DNA from: Nocardia terrae
GTDB taxonomy: Bacteria; Actinomycetota; Actinomycetes; Mycobacteriales; Mycobacteriaceae
Assembly: GCF_009760405.1 (NCBI RefSeq)
Contig: NZ_WRPP01000001.1
Coordinates: 930,001-994,000 of the forward strand
Length of the DNA stretch: 64,000 nucleotides
Direction of reading: 5' to 3'
The notes beneath the pieces were generated by a model. It made no database searches. It worked only from the letters and a program-made list of their open reading frames with translations, and was not told the DNA's origin. A program made the position numbers and the translations under genes. This document shows positions 35,751 to 46,857 of the stretch, one piece after another. Every line of letters starts with the position of its first letter. The first letter of the stretch is position 1.

Positions 35751-36386
35751 ATGAACAAGGCGGAACTGATCGATGTTCTGACCGAGAAGTTGGGTACTGA
35801 CAGGCGCACCGCTACTGCTGCAGTCGAGCAGATGGTCGACACGATCGTGCGTGCTGTGAACAAAGGTCAGAGCGTCACCATCACGGGTTTCGGTGTCTTC
35901 GAACAGCGGAAGCGTGCTGCCCGGGTTGCTCGTAACCCGCGTACCGGCGAAACCGTCAAGGTGAAGCCGACTTCGGTGCCCGCTTTCCGTCCCGGTGCTC
36001 AGTTCAAGGCGATCATCGCCGGCAAGCAGAAGATCGCTTCGAGCGGCCCGGCCGTGAAGCGTGGTGTGGCTGCCCCGGTTTCGGGCAAGGCGGGTGCGAA
36101 GAAGACCACCGCCAAGAAGACGGCGAAGAAGGCCGCCACCAAGGCGCCGGCCAAGACCACCGCCAAGAAGGCCGCGTCGAAGGCGCCCGCCAAGAAGGCC
36201 ACCGCCAAGAAGACGGTCGCGAAGAAGACGGTCGCCAAGAAGACCCCGGCGAAGGCCACCGCGGCCAAGAAGACCACGGCCAAGAAGGCGGCCACCAAGG
36301 CCACCGCTACGAAGGCCACGGCCAAGAAGACCGCCAAGAAGGCTCCCGCCAAGAAGACCGCGGCCAAGCGCACCGCTCGCCGCTAA
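35751..36386 (+). CDS. hupB: HU-type nucleoid protein with long Lys/Ala tail
   Basis: The 211-residue protein has an HU domain (about 1-90: [30 protein letters not shown]) and a tail of over 100 residues built from [12 protein letters not shown] repeats like histone H1. This is the mycobacterial/nocardial HupB, which compacts DNA and protects it. The tail is repetitive in DNA as well, a place prone to length variation. Position after leuCD and before mutT1 is as in M. tuberculosis. Confidence 0.97.
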   Translation: MNKAELIDVLTEKLGTDRRTATAAVEQMVDTIVRAVNKGQSVTITGFGVFEQRKRAARVARNPRTGETVKVKPTSVPAFRPGAQFKAIIAGKQKIASSGPAVKRGVAAPVSGKAGAKKTTAKKTAKKAATKAPAKTTAKKAASKAPAKKATAKKTVAKKTVAKKTPAKATAAKKTTAKKAATKATATKATAKKTAKKAPAKKTAAKRTARR

Positions 36387-36435
36387 TACGGCCGGAACCC
36401 GTCGCTGACGGGGGTTTTCGAGCAGGACAAGACGT

Positions 36436-36464
36436 GAAACGGCCCGGCATCGCCGGGCCGTTTC
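36436..36464 (+). terminator. Terminator between hupB and mutT1
   Basis: A 13-base perfect inverted repeat (GAAACGGCCCGGC) with a 3-base loop ends in TTTC. A weaker hairpin (AACCCGTC...GACGGGGGTTTT, 36396-36418) lies 10 bases after the hupB stop and is probably the primary terminator. Confidence 0.7.
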
Positions 36465-36607
36465 GCATGTGCAGGGGCGGAATCGCCTTACGAGCGGGGC
36501 GGATTCGGCCGGAAGTCGCCGGTACGGCGGCGTTCCAAGGGTTTCCAGGGATTTCCGGCCGGTGAGTGGCCGATTTTCGGCGGGCGACGCTGCCCGCCGA
36601 TCGGTAG

Positions 36608-37576
36608 TCAGCCGCGCGGCAGGTCTGTCGGCGTCAGCGCGCGGTCGAGATGGTCGGCCGCGATCAGGCGGCCCCGGTGGAACGACAGCACCCAGACGCT
36701 GCCCTTGCGGTTGCGGGCCGGTGGCAGCTCGATTCCGTCCTCGGCGGCCCACCAGTCGAGCAGATCCGGAATCACCTTGCCCTGACTGCAGATCACCGGC
36801 ACCGAGTCGGCGGAGACGAGGTCGCGGGCGCGTTTGCGGGCGGCGTCGGGGTCTGCCGCGTAACCGGATTCGGAGAACAGCGGTTCGAGTTCCACGTCCA
36901 CACCGAGGTTTTCCGCCAGCGGGGTCACGGTTTGGACACAGCGGGCCGGTGGGGCGGAGACGATTTCGCTCGCGCCGAAGGCGAGCAGGTTGGGTACGAG
37001 CGCGCGAGCCTGTGCGCGACCGGCCTTTTCGAGCGGGCGGGCGTCGTCGTCACCGGCGAAACGGTCGCTGCGACCGGCCTTCCCGTGCCGCACCACCAGC
37101 AGATGCGAGGTCTCGGGCGGCTGGCGCAGGAAGTTCCGGACGATGGTGCGGTCCATCGGGTAGGACAGGGCGTCCATGACCCGGTCGAGCGGACACCACT
37201 CCAGCACATCGACTTCGGTATTGGACTGGAAGTCGCCGTCGAGGATGTGGGCGGCCCAGTAGTCCACCCGCTTGAGTTTGCGATGTCCGGTCACCGGATA
37301 GGTCACGTGGCCCAGATAGCGGCCCAGGCGCGTGTTCAGCCCGGTCTCCTCGGCCACCTCGCGCACGGTCGTGATCACCGGCGTCTCACCGGGATCCAAT
37401 TTCCCCTTGGGCAGCGACCAGTCGTCGTATTTGGGCCGGTGCACGAGCGCGATCTCGATGGATCCGTCCGCGGACCCCGGTGCGGGGCGCCACAACACGG
37501 CCCCCGCCGCGAGGATGTTGGCCTTGACCGGTGGATCGGCGTAGTCGGCGGCGGAGTCGTTATCGAGTGGGCTCAC
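36608..37576 (-). CDS. mutT1: Nudix hydrolase fused to histidine phosphatase (MutT1-type)
   Basis: The 322-residue protein has an N-terminal Nudix domain ([20 protein letters not shown] near 57-76) and a C-terminal phosphoglycerate-mutase-like domain with [10 protein letters not shown] near 160. Mycobacterial MutT1 hydrolyses 8-oxo-dGTP and diadenosine polyphosphates in this two-domain form. GTG 37576 overlaps the ppk stop by 4 bases, so translation is coupled to ppk. Longer readings upstream lie within ppk. Confidence 0.93.
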   Translation of the reverse strand: MSPLDNDSAADYADPPVKANILAAGAVLWRPAPGSADGSIEIALVHRPKYDDWSLPKGKLDPGETPVITTVREVAEETGLNTRLGRYLGHVTYPVTGHRKLKRVDYWAAHILDGDFQSNTEVDVLEWCPLDRVMDALSYPMDRTIVRNFLRQPPETSHLLVVRHGKAGRSDRFAGDDDARPLEKAGRAQARALVPNLLAFGASEIVSAPPARCVQTVTPLAENLGVDVELEPLFSESGYAADPDAARKRARDLVSADSVPVICSQGKVIPDLLDWWAAEDGIELPPARNRKGSVWVLSFHRGRLIAADHLDRALTPTDLPRG

Positions 37577-39747
37577 TGGCGATCCGGACGTCGCAGTCGC
37601 ATCAGGTACTCCTGGTGGTCGCGAATCTCCTCGGCCGGGATGTCGGGCCCCGGCTGCGCCTCCCAGCTGCCGTCGGCCCGCAGCACCCAGCATCGGGTCG
37701 CGGGGTGGGTGGCGGAATCGAACACCTGGCCCAGCTGGTCGGCCAGTTTGGGATCCTTGACCTGCGCCAGGACTTCCACACGCCGGTCGAGGTTGCGGTG
37801 CATCATGTCGGCCGAGCCGATCCAGTATTCGTTCTGGGCCTGGAAGTGCAGGATCCGTGAATGTTCCAGGTAGCGGCCGAGAATCGAGCGCACCTCGATG
37901 TTCTCGCTCATGCCGGGGACGCCGGGGCGCAGCCCGCAGATGCCGCGCACCACGATCTCCACCGGGACACCCGCCTGGGAGGCCCGGTACAGCGCGTCGA
38001 TCACCTGTTCGTCAACGATGGCGTTGGCCTTCAGCCGGATTCGCGCCTTCTCGCCCTGGCGCGCCAGTTCGATCTCGCGTTCGATGCGCTCGATGATCCC
38101 GGCTCGCACTCCGACCGGGGCCACCAGCAGATTGCGGTAGTTGGCCTTTCGGGAGTATCCGGTCAGCGAGTTGAACAGGTCGGTGAGGTCCGCGCCGATC
38201 TCCGGTGCGGCCGTGAGCAATCCGACGTCCTCGTACAGGCGGGCGGTCTTGGGGTTGTAATTACCGGTGCCAATGTGACAGTAGCGACGGATGGTGGCAC
38301 CCTCGCGCCGCACCACGAGGCAGGTCTTGCAGTGGGTCTTCAGACCGACCAGGCCGTAGACCACGTGCACGCCCGCTTGCTCCAGTGCCCGAGCCCATTT
38401 GATGTTGGCCTGCTCGTCGAAGCGGGCCTTGATCTCGACCAGCGCCACCACCTGCTTGCCCGCCTCGGCGGCGTCGATGAGGGCGTTGACGATGGGGGAG
38501 TCACCGGAGGTGCGATACAGGGTCTGCTTGATGGCCAGCACCTGCGGGTCGGCGGCGGCCTGTTCGATGAACCGCTGCACGCTGGTGGAGAAGGAGTCGT
38601 AGGGGTGGTGCACCAGCACGTCGCCCTCGCGCAGGGCGGCGAAAACGTTTCGGGGCGTTTCGCGTTCGCCGAAGGCCGGCGGGGTGGCCGGGACGTAGGG
38701 GGCGTCCTTGAGGTTGGGGCGGTCCACACCGTAGACCTGCCACAGGCAGGACAGGTCGAGCAGGCCGGGCACCTGGATGACGTCGGCGGGGTCGACGTCG
38801 AGTTCGCGCAGCAGCAGATCGAGCATGTGCTCGGTCATGTCGTCGGAGACTTCCAGCCGCACCGGGGAGCCGAAGCGGCGGCGCGCCAGTTCGCGCTCGA
38901 GGGCCTGCAGCAGGTCCTCGTCGCGGTCCTCCTCGACCTCCAGGTCGGCATTGCGGGTGATGCGGAACGAATGCTGTTCCACCACTTCCATTCCCGGGAA
39001 CAGCTGATCCAGGTGCGCGGCGATCAGCTCCTCCATGGGCAGGAACGCGGCGGTGGAGGGAGCCTGCGTGGTGGCCGGGGTACGCCGGACCCGGACGAAA
39101 CGATCGACGTTGTCGGGCACCTTGACTCGGGCGAAGTGCTCGCCGCCGGTCACCGAATCCTTCACCGTCACGGCCAGATTCAGGCTCAGGCCGCTGATGT
39201 AGGGGAACGGGTGGGCCGGGTCGACGGCCAGCGGGGTCAGCACCGGGAAGACCTGGTCCTGGAAATACCCGGACAGGCGCTGCTTTTCGCTGTCCTCGAG
39301 CTCGGACCAGCGGATGATGGCGATGCCCTCCGCGGTCAGGGCGGGCAGCACCTGGTCCAGGAAGACGCGCGCGTGGCGCTCGGCGAGCACCTGGGTGCGG
39401 GCGGCGATCATCTCGAGCTGCTCGGTGGGCGACAGGCCGTCGGCGGAGCGTACCGACAGTCCGGTCTCCGCGCGGCGCTTCAGTCCCGCGACGCGGACCA
39501 TGTAGAACTCGTCCAGATTCGAGGAGAAAATGGCGAGGAATTTGGCGCGCTCGAGCAGCGGCTGGGAATGGTCCTCGGCGGCGGCCAGCACACGCGCATT
39601 GAAATCGAGCCAGCTCAGTTCCCGGTTCACGTACCGGTCCGCAGGGAGGGGCGCGGCAGCAGTGGGCGGAGGGGTTGCCGCTGGCGGCGCCGCCGGTAGT
39701 AGCGGCGATTGCTTGACGGTATCCGTATCGCTCACTCTCACGATCAT
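37573..39747 (-). CDS. ppk: Polyphosphate kinase 1
   Basis: The 724-residue enzyme makes polyphosphate from ATP reversibly. Family signatures are [18 protein letters not shown] near 42, [20 protein letters not shown] near 68-87, the catalytic His in [10 protein letters not shown] and the second in [20 protein letters not shown] near 490-510. The sequence follows M. tuberculosis PPK closely throughout. It is co-transcribed with mutT1 (4-base overlap). ATG 39747 or GTG at codon 5 are possible starts. Confidence 0.97.
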   Translation of the reverse strand: MIVRVSDTDTVKQSPLLPAAPPAATPPPTAAAPLPADRYVNRELSWLDFNARVLAAAEDHSQPLLERAKFLAIFSSNLDEFYMVRVAGLKRRAETGLSVRSADGLSPTEQLEMIAARTQVLAERHARVFLDQVLPALTAEGIAIIRWSELEDSEKQRLSGYFQDQVFPVLTPLAVDPAHPFPYISGLSLNLAVTVKDSVTGGEHFARVKVPDNVDRFVRVRRTPATTQAPSTAAFLPMEELIAAHLDQLFPGMEVVEQHSFRITRNADLEVEEDRDEDLLQALERELARRRFGSPVRLEVSDDMTEHMLDLLLRELDVDPADVIQVPGLLDLSCLWQVYGVDRPNLKDAPYVPATPPAFGERETPRNVFAALREGDVLVHHPYDSFSTSVQRFIEQAAADPQVLAIKQTLYRTSGDSPIVNALIDAAEAGKQVVALVEIKARFDEQANIKWARALEQAGVHVVYGLVGLKTHCKTCLVVRREGATIRRYCHIGTGNYNPKTARLYEDVGLLTAAPEIGADLTDLFNSLTGYSRKANYRNLLVAPVGVRAGIIERIEREIELARQGEKARIRLKANAIVDEQVIDALYRASQAGVPVEIVVRGICGLRPGVPGMSENIEVRSILGRYLEHSRILHFQAQNEYWIGSADMMHRNLDRRVEVLAQVKDPKLADQLGQVFDSATHPATRCWVLRADGSWEAQPGPDIPAEEIRDHQEYLMRLRRPDRQ

Positions 39748-39809
39748 TCCTTATGTCGCGGGTGGGGTGCCGAACTGACACCGTCCATTGCAGCGGAGAT
39801 CACGCCGCG

Positions 39810-40526
39810 TCAGCACAGTGACGACCCGGCTCTGCGCATCTCTTCGGTTGCCCGACATGCCTGAGACACGCCGATTTCACGCAGTAGCGCGCCGGTGGCG
39901 GTTCCGACCCCGAGTGCGGCGGCGCGCTCGAGGTCCGCGGCGGTGTCGACGTCCTGCCGCAGTCCGGGCCACTCGCCCAGTAGCTCCACCGCGCCGTCGG
40001 CGATGTGGCGGCGGGCGGAGTCCGGACCGAAAAGCGGGTTGAGCGCGGCACTCAGTGGATTGTCACGGTCGCCGCGTACGAGCAGGGCTACCGTGCCGCT
40101 GCCCTCGTGATCGGCGACCACCGAGCGGCGATGGCCCGTGCTCGCGAGCATGTCGCAGAGTTCCGCCGGGCGCAGCGCGGGCAGATCCGCTTGCAGGGCA
40201 AGCAGATCGACCGGGCCGTGCCGGTGCCGGACCGCGGCCGCGCCCGCCGAGAGCGCGGCATTGAGGCCACTGGTGTGCGGCTCGGTGATCTCGGGCTCGG
40301 GATGCACGTGCGCGCCGAGGCCGTGCACGAGTTCCTTGACGGTCGGATCGGGCGTCACCACCGTCACCGACGCGATCCCCCGGGTAGCAGCCGTCGCCGT
40401 CACGGTGTCGGCCAGCATGGCCAACACCAGCCGCGGCCGGTGTTCGGCAGGCAACCCATCGGACAGCCGAGACTTGGCGAGTCCGAGACTCTTGACCGCG
40501 ATGACCGCGTGCACGGACGGGTGCAT
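39810..40526 (-). CDS. cofC: Phosphoenolpyruvate/2-phospholactate guanylyltransferase
   Basis: The 238-residue enzyme (also called FbiD) activates phosphoenolpyruvate, or 2-phospholactate, with GTP for coenzyme F420 synthesis. The nucleotidyltransferase start is VIAVKSLGLAKSRLSDGL near 9-26, with LLALQADLPALRP near 112. Its place next to ppk and gpsA equals Rv2983. ATG 40526 has a good ribosome site (GGGAGGA) on the minus strand; the longer reading from 40619 is less likely. Confidence 0.9.
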   Translation of the reverse strand: MHPSVHAVIAVKSLGLAKSRLSDGLPAEHRPRLVLAMLADTVTATAATRGIASVTVVTPDPTVKELVHGLGAHVHPEPEITEPHTSGLNAALSAGAAAVRHRHGPVDLLALQADLPALRPAELCDMLASTGHRRSVVADHEGSGTVALLVRGDRDNPLSAALNPLFGPDSARRHIADGAVELLGEWPGLRQDVDTAADLERAAALGVGTATGALLREIGVSQACRATEEMRRAGSSLC

Positions 40527-40630
40527 GCCCGAATCCTCCCACTCCAAGATGACGCGCGTGTGAGCGGCGTCGGATTCTTCGTGATGCCACAACCGGCATG
40601 GCTGGTTTAGCGCGCGCATATATTGGGCAG

Positions 40631-41626
40631 ATGGCTAGGGCAGCGGTGTTGGGAGCGGGGTCGTGGGGGACCGCGTTCGCGAAGGTGTTGGCGGAAGCGG
40701 GAACCGAGACCACCATGTGGGCTCGACGGCCCGAAGTGGCGAAGGTGTTGGCCACCGAGCATCGCAATCCCTGGTATCTGCCCGATGTCGTGCTGCCGCC
40801 GATCGGGGCCACCGATGATCCCGCCGTCGCTCTCGCCGGCGCCGACATCGTCGTGCTGGCCGTGCCGTCGCAGTCGTTGCGCGTCAATCTCGCGGCCTGG
40901 AAGGACCTGATTCCCGCCGACGCCACGCTGCTGAGCCTGGCCAAGGGCATCGAGACCGGAACCCTGCTGCGCATGAGCCAGGTCATCGCGGAGGTCAGCG
41001 GCGCGGATCCGAGCCGGGTGGCGGTGCTGTCGGGGCCGAACCTGTCGCACGAGATCGCCGCCGGGCAGCCTGCCGCCACCGTGGTGGCGTGCACGGACAT
41101 GGCGCGGGCGGAAGCGGTCCAGCACGCCTGTGCCACCGGCTATTTCCGGCCGTACACCAATTCCGACGTGATCGGCTGCGAGATCGGCGGGGCCTGCAAG
41201 AACGTCATCGCGCTCGCCTGCGGTATCGCCTCGGGAATGGGGCTGGGCGACAACTCGATCGCCACCCTCATCACGCGCGGGCTGGCCGAGATCATCCGGC
41301 TGGGCGTCGCGGTGGGCGCGGAGCCGGTCACCTTCGCGGGACTGGCGGGGGTCGGCGATCTGGTGGCCACCTGCACCTCGCCGCTGTCGCGCAACCGCTC
41401 CTTCGGGCACGCGCTGGGCGCGGGCGGGACCATGGAGTCGGCGTTGGAGGCCACTCATGGCCAGGTCGTGGAGGGTGTGAAGTCCTGCACATCGGTGCGG
41501 GCGCTGGCCGCCGCGCACGGGGTGGAGATGCCGCTGACCAATGCGGTGCACCAGGTGTGCCACGAGGGCATGTCGGCCGTCGAGGCGATGGGCCAGCTGC
41601 AGGGGCGACGCCTGAAGTCGGAGTGA
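40631..41626 (+). CDS. gpsA: NAD(P)-dependent glycerol-3-phosphate dehydrogenase
   Basis: The 331-residue enzyme reduces dihydroxyacetone phosphate to sn-glycerol 3-phosphate for phospholipids. NAD-binding [10 protein letters not shown] is at the N terminus, [16 protein letters not shown] near 136 and the catalytic Lys in [13 protein letters not shown] near 188. ATG 40631 matches the family start; ATG 40598 would add 11 residues. A ddl gene follows after 98 bases. Confidence 0.95.
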   Translation: MARAAVLGAGSWGTAFAKVLAEAGTETTMWARRPEVAKVLATEHRNPWYLPDVVLPPIGATDDPAVALAGADIVVLAVPSQSLRVNLAAWKDLIPADATLLSLAKGIETGTLLRMSQVIAEVSGADPSRVAVLSGPNLSHEIAAGQPAATVVACTDMARAEAVQHACATGYFRPYTNSDVIGCEIGGACKNVIALACGIASGMGLGDNSIATLITRGLAEIIRLGVAVGAEPVTFAGLAGVGDLVATCTSPLSRNRSFGHALGAGGTMESALEATHGQVVEGVKSCTSVRALAAAHGVEMPLTNAVHQVCHEGMSAVEAMGQLQGRRLKSE

Positions 41627-41724
41627 ATCACCGCTGAGTCGACAGCGACCGGTCGCCGAGCCGAGGCGACCCCGGGGCGACCACGTAACACCGCGGCCAC
41701 ATTCGACCGGGTACGGTTCCGGGC

Positions 41725-42822
<1,098 letters not shown>

Positions 42823-42832
42823 GCTGATTTCG

Positions 42833-42873
42833 AAAGGACCCCGCCCGCGTGTTCGTCGCGGACGGGGTCCTTT
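42833..42873 (+). terminator. ddl terminator
   Basis: Arms of 17 bases (AAAGGACCCCG... with one mismatch) around a short loop end in TTTT, starting 11 bases after the ddl stop. Confidence 0.8.
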
Positions 42874-42917
42874 TCTGTCGGCCTCGAAGAGATATCGGGC
42901 CTCGAAAGATATATCTG

Positions 42918-43610
42918 TCAGTTCGGGATCGGGTTCGGGTCGATCGGCTTGGCCGGGATCGCCTTGGCGATGGCCTCCGAAACATCCTGCAGCGGGCCCG
43001 ATCCGACATTGTCGGGCACGGTCAGCGCGATGTAGGTGCCGCGATCGACCGCCCACCAGGTGCCCTGGCTGACGCCGCTGGTCTGATCCCGCACCTCGAA
43101 CCAGTCCACCTCCGCGCCGCCCGCGACCTTGTTCTTCAGCAGGGGAGAGGTGACATTGAATTCCTGCGGGCGGTCCAGGCCGCAGCGCACCACGATGGGG
43201 TCGCCGCCGTCGGGCAGCTGCCAGGCGTGGGTGGCCGGGGGCGCGGGCTCCACCAGCGTGGAAGTGGTGTAATCGCCGATCTTCTCGGGCAGGGCCGACA
43301 TGAGCGCCGCGCATTCCGCACTGGACGCGGTCGGTGCGGGCACCGCCCCCAGGACCAGCGCGTCCCGGCTGTGGTGCCGGTTGGCCAGCACACCCATGAC
43401 GAGGATGCCGACGACGAGCGCGACCGGCAGCGCGACCGCGGTGGCGATGAGCGCGGGCGAGCGGCGAACCCCGTAGTCCTCCGAGTCCTCGGCTGTCGCA
43501 GCCCCTTCGGTCTGCTCGGTATCCGTGGGTTCCGCGGTGTCGGCGGCTGCCGCGTCGGTCGCTTCCGCCTGCGTGGCGTCCGGCTCGGTGCCGCGGGTGT
43601 CGTTGCTCAT
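42918..43610 (-). CDS. DUF3515-family membrane-anchored protein
   Basis: The 230-residue product has an acidic Ala/Thr/Glu-rich N terminus (to about 50), one membrane segment (LIATAVALPVALVVGILVMGV, about 56-76) and an extracytoplasmic domain with two Cys (SAECAAL, VVRCGLDRP) as in DUF3515, an actinobacterial family without known function. Its place between ddl and thiL equals that of Rv2980/Rv2979-region genes. Start at MSNDTRG, ATG 43610. Divergent from thiL. Confidence 0.85.
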   Translation of the reverse strand: MSNDTRGTEPDATQAEATDAAAADTAEPTDTEQTEGAATAEDSEDYGVRRSPALIATAVALPVALVVGILVMGVLANRHHSRDALVLGAVPAPTASSAECAALMSALPEKIGDYTTSTLVEPAPPATHAWQLPDGGDPIVVRCGLDRPQEFNVTSPLLKNKVAGGAEVDWFEVRDQTSGVSQGTWWAVDRGTYIALTVPDNVGSGPLQDVSEAIAKAIPAKPIDPNPIPN

Positions 43611-43792
43611 CCGGTCGTCGGTCCCCGATCGTGCCGTGCCGGGCACGCAGGTCGTGCACTGCCCGGCTGGTGGTCGTCGATTGCGGATTCGAGGGTACCG
43701 TCGAGCGGTCAGCCGCCCGCATCACACTCGCCCCGAAGGAGACCGTCATCACCGCCAGCAGCAGGCCGCAGCCCGACCAGCCCGCCCGGACC

Positions 43793-44728
43793 GTGGGTGA
43801 GCTCGGGGAATTCGGGCTCATCGCGCTGGTGAACCAGGGGCGGACGCAGACGCGGTCGGTCCTGCTCGGCCCCGGCGACGACGCCGCGGTGATCGCCGCG
43901 CCCGAGGGCCGGTTCGTGGTGACCACCGACATGCTGGTGCAGGACCGGCACTTCCGGACCGACTGGTCCAGCCCCCACGACATCGGGCGCAAGGCGATCG
44001 CGCAGAACGCCGCGGACGTGGTGGCCATGGGTGCGGTGCCGAGCGCGTTCGTGGTCGGGCTGGGTTGCCCGGCCGAGACGCCGGTCGAATTCGTGCGGGC
44101 GCTGGCCGACGGCATGTGGGCCGAGGCCGGACGTGCCGGGGCCTCCATCGCCGGGGGCGACATGGTGCGCAGCCCGATGCTCATCATCTCGGTGACGGCG
44201 TTCGGTGATCCGCGCCGGGCTCCGATCAAACTCTCGAGGTCGCGGGCGGGCGATGTGGTGGCCGTGGCGGGCAGGCTCGGGTGGTCGGGCGCGGGGCTGG
44301 CGGTGCTGTCCGCCGGGGCCGATGCCGACGAGTTCGCGGATCTGGTTGCCGCGCACCAGGTTCCGCAACCCCCGTACGAGGCGGTGCTCGAGTTGCCGGA
44401 CACGGCCGAGATCACCGCGCTCACCGATGTCTCGGACGGTCTGCTCGCCGATCTCGGGCATATCGCCGAATCCTCCGGTGTCGCCATCGATCTCGACTCC
44501 GCCGCGCTGGCCGATCCCGAGCTCGAGGCGGCCGGGAAGGCGCTCGGCGTCAACCCCCTTGACTGGATTCTGGGAGGCGGCGAAGACCACGCATTCGCAG
44601 CGACTTTCGCCGATTCGGGCGATTTACCCGAAGGTTGGGTACGTGTGGGACGGGTTCTCGCAGGCTCGGGCGTTACGGTGGACGGCACCCACCGGACCGG
44701 ACTCGGCGGTTGGGAATCCTTCGCATAG
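43793..44728 (+). CDS. thiL: Thiamine-monophosphate kinase
   Basis: The enzyme phosphorylates thiamine monophosphate to thiamine diphosphate. Signatures are [42 protein letters not shown] and, late, [17 protein letters not shown]. The start is uncertain: GTG 43793 gives [11 protein letters not shown] and 311 residues but has a weak ribosome site. The best site, AAGGAG at 43736-43741, is 6 bases before an in-frame ATC (43748) that would give the N-terminal tail usual for relatives; GTG 43670 is also open. ung follows after 17 bases, probably in one operon. Confidence 0.92.
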   Translation: MGELGEFGLIALVNQGRTQTRSVLLGPGDDAAVIAAPEGRFVVTTDMLVQDRHFRTDWSSPHDIGRKAIAQNAADVVAMGAVPSAFVVGLGCPAETPVEFVRALADGMWAEAGRAGASIAGGDMVRSPMLIISVTAFGDPRRAPIKLSRSRAGDVVAVAGRLGWSGAGLAVLSAGADADEFADLVAAHQVPQPPYEAVLELPDTAEITALTDVSDGLLADLGHIAESSGVAIDLDSAALADPELEAAGKALGVNPLDWILGGGEDHAFAATFADSGDLPEGWVRVGRVLAGSGVTVDGTHRTGLGGWESFA

Positions 44729-44745
44729 ACGGGTGCGCTCACGCG

Positions 44746-45453
44746 ATGAATCTCGACACGATAAGTTTTCCCGACATGGGTGCGAAACCACTGTCGGAAG
44801 TCATCGATACGGGCTGGGCCGAGGCCCTCGAACCGGTGGCCGACCGCATTGCCGCCATGGGCGAGTTCCTGCGAACCGAAAACGCCGAGGGGCGTGGCTA
44901 TCTCCCCAAGGGGGAGAACGTGCTGCGCGCCTTCCAGCGGCCGTTCGACAAGGTCCGGGTGCTCATCGTGGGCCAGGACCCCTATCCGACGCCGGGGCAT
45001 CCGGTGGGCCTGAGTTTCTCGGTGGCCCCGGACGTTTCGCCCATCCCGCGCAGCCTGTCCAATATCTACTCGGAGCTGACCAAGGACCTCGGCCTGCCGA
45101 TGCCGTCCAACGGCGATCTGTCGCCATGGTGCGATCAGGGCGTGCTCATGCTCAACCGAGTGCTCACCGTGCAGCCGGGCCAGCCCGCCTCGCATCGTGG
45201 CAAGGGGTGGGAAGCGGTGACCGAGCAGGCGATTCGCGCGCTCGTCGCCCGTGACCAGCCGCTGGTGGCGATCCTGTGGGGCCGTGACGCCTCGACCCTG
45301 AAGCCGATGCTGGGCAGTACTCCGTACATCGAATCCGCCCACCCCTCACCGCTGTCGGCTTCGCGAGGTTTCTTCGGTTCTCGTCCTTTCTCACGCACCA
45401 ACGAATTGCTGGGTACATTAGGGGCCGCGCCGGTGGACTGGCGTCTGCCGTAG
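44746..45453 (+). CDS. ung: Uracil-DNA glycosylase, family 1
   Basis: The 235-residue enzyme removes uracil from DNA. The catalytic water-activating motif [17 protein letters not shown] is near 75-91, with [11 protein letters not shown] near 135 and the Leu-loop [13 protein letters not shown] near 199-211. It starts 17 bases after thiL, and ATG 44746 was chosen for the [12 protein letters not shown] start. An adjacent secreted-peptide gene follows on the same strand. Confidence 0.96.
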   Translation: MNLDTISFPDMGAKPLSEVIDTGWAEALEPVADRIAAMGEFLRTENAEGRGYLPKGENVLRAFQRPFDKVRVLIVGQDPYPTPGHPVGLSFSVAPDVSPIPRSLSNIYSELTKDLGLPMPSNGDLSPWCDQGVLMLNRVLTVQPGQPASHRGKGWEAVTEQAIRALVARDQPLVAILWGRDASTLKPMLGSTPYIESAHPSPLSASRGFFGSRPFSRTNELLGTLGAAPVDWRLP

Positions 45454-45488
45454 CGCGAACCCCGATGACCTGATTCAGGAGCATGTGT

Positions 45489-45749
45489 ATGCAGAAGAAG
45501 ACTGCCCGTGGTGTTTTCGTGGCGTTGGCGGCCGGTGCGGCGCTGGCCGCGGCTCCGGCCGCCGCCAATGCCGAGGGCCTGCCGCTGGAGCCGTACTCGC
45601 CCGAGGCTCCCCACACCTCGGTCCAGCCCGTCGGCAGCCTGTTGGACACCAATAGCGTGAGCGGGCTGTCGTCGAACGTGACCTCGCGCCTGGCGTGCGT
45701 GGTGCAGTCGATCAGCCAGCAGGTGGACTGCCTGAACGGCGCGGCATAG
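45489..45749 (+). CDS. Small secreted protein
   Basis: The 86-residue product has a typical signal peptide (KKTARGVFVALAAGAALAAA, cleavage probably after ANA at about 29) and a mature part of about 57 residues with two Cys (RLACVVQS, QVDCLNG) near its C terminus. ATG 45489 was chosen because AGGAG is 7 bases upstream; ATG 45483 is too close to that site. No family is recognised. Confidence 0.75.
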   Translation: MQKKTARGVFVALAAGAALAAAPAAANAEGLPLEPYSPEAPHTSVQPVGSLLDTNSVSGLSSNVTSRLACVVQSISQQVDCLNGAA

Positions 45750-45774
45750 GAATCGGCGCCGGGTCGCGCTGGGT

Positions 45775-46293
45775 TCAGCGCGTCGGGGCCCGGCGCACCA
45801 TCCGCACTTGGATTGCGGGCGTGAAGGCTTCGACTCGGCGTTCGCCGTCGAGCTCGAAGCCATATTTTTTGTAGAAGGCGTGCGCGCGGGGGTTCTCCTC
45901 GAACACCCACAGCGAGGTGTCGGCCGCGTCGGACAGCACCGTGTCCATCAGGTCGGCGGCCAGGCCGGTCCCGTAGTAGGCGGCACGCACGTACATCGCG
46001 TTCAGTTCCAGTGGCGCGGGCGGGTTTTCCTCGCGCGACGGACCCGCGGCCGCGAAACCGACGACCGTATCGCCGACGACGGCCACCACCACGTGTCCCG
46101 GATACTTGACGCGGATGCGGTCCCACGCCGCCGCCCGCTGCACGACATCGAAGGCGTCCAGCACGTGCTGGGGGACCAGCCCCTGATACGCCTCACGCCA
46201 GCAGGCGACGTGACAGACGCCCAGACCGGCGGTGTGCTCGGGCCCCAGCGGGACCACCTGCCACTCACCCATGCTTTCCACCCGTCGTGTCAT
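45775..46293 (-). CDS. GNAT-family N-acetyltransferase
   Basis: The 172-residue single-domain protein has YVRAAYYGTGLAADLMDTVL (acetyl-CoA loop, with Ala and Tyr in place of the usual Arg/Gly) near 101-120 and ENPRAHAFYKKYGFELDGE near 132-150. Substrate unknown. ATG 46272 (MGEWQVV) is an alternative start. It follows rpmB on the same strand after a terminator. Confidence 0.85.
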   Translation of the reverse strand: MTRRVESMGEWQVVPLGPEHTAGLGVCHVACWREAYQGLVPQHVLDAFDVVQRAAAWDRIRVKYPGHVVVAVVGDTVVGFAAAGPSREENPPAPLELNAMYVRAAYYGTGLAADLMDTVLSDAADTSLWVFEENPRAHAFYKKYGFELDGERRVEAFTPAIQVRMVRRAPTR

Positions 46294-46310
46294 CGATTCC
46301 GGAAAGACGA

Positions 46311-46345
46311 AAGCCCCGGAACACCCATTCTGGGTGCCGGGGCTT
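46311..46345 (-). terminator. rpmB terminator
   Basis: A hairpin with arms AAGCCCCGG/CCGGGGCTT extended by CACCCA/TGGGTG lies 18 bases downstream, on the minus strand, of rpmB and is followed there by TTTC. Confidence 0.75.
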
Positions 46346-46362
46346 CCGACGAAAAGCGTATT

Positions 46363-46554
46363 TCAGCCGCGAACGACCTTGCCGGCCTTCAGGCAGGAGG
46401 TGCACACGTTCATGCGGCGGGTGTTGCCCGGGGCAACCTGGGCGCGCACGGTCTGGATGTTCGGGTTCCAGCGACGGTTGGTGCGCCGGTGCGAGTGCGA
46501 AACCGACTTACCGAAGCCGGGGCCCTTGGCGCAGACGTCACAGACGGCAGCCAT
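46363..46554 (-). CDS. rpmB: 50S ribosomal protein L28
   Basis: The 63-residue protein begins [19 protein letters not shown] and carries two CxxC pairs (CDVC, CTSC), so it is the zinc-binding form. It sits in the large ribosomal subunit. Organisms of this group often hold a second, zinc-free L28 used under zinc limitation; none is seen here. It is divergent from the DAK2-recG operon. Confidence 0.97.
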   Translation of the reverse strand: MAAVCDVCAKGPGFGKSVSHSHRRTNRRWNPNIQTVRAQVAPGNTRRMNVCTSCLKAGKVVRG

Positions 46555-46857
46555 AGTCGCGAGCTCCTTCATGTCATAGTGGGACCCGCTGCACGATGCA
46601 CAGCGTGTCCGAAAGCTTATGTCTTGGACGTACCTACCAGCTAATAGCTGGTCAACGCGGGCCGATACCTGAGAGGGCAGGACCGTGCCTGCGTGAGGCA
46701 ACCGCACAAGAGTAGCCAACCGCTCCCGGGCGTGTCCAATTGGGTCCCCGCCGCCCGTTCCCTGTGCCCCGTACGAACACCAGGTGACAGCGCACTGTCG
46801 CCCCGCCCTACTAGGCTGGCGCAGGGATTCCATGACATGTGCGGAAGGACGGTGACG

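Noticed and set aside
36060..36380. Short tandem repeats that could be taken for a CRISPR array or satellite
   Set aside because: They are in-frame Lys/Ala codons of the HupB tail and have no spacers.
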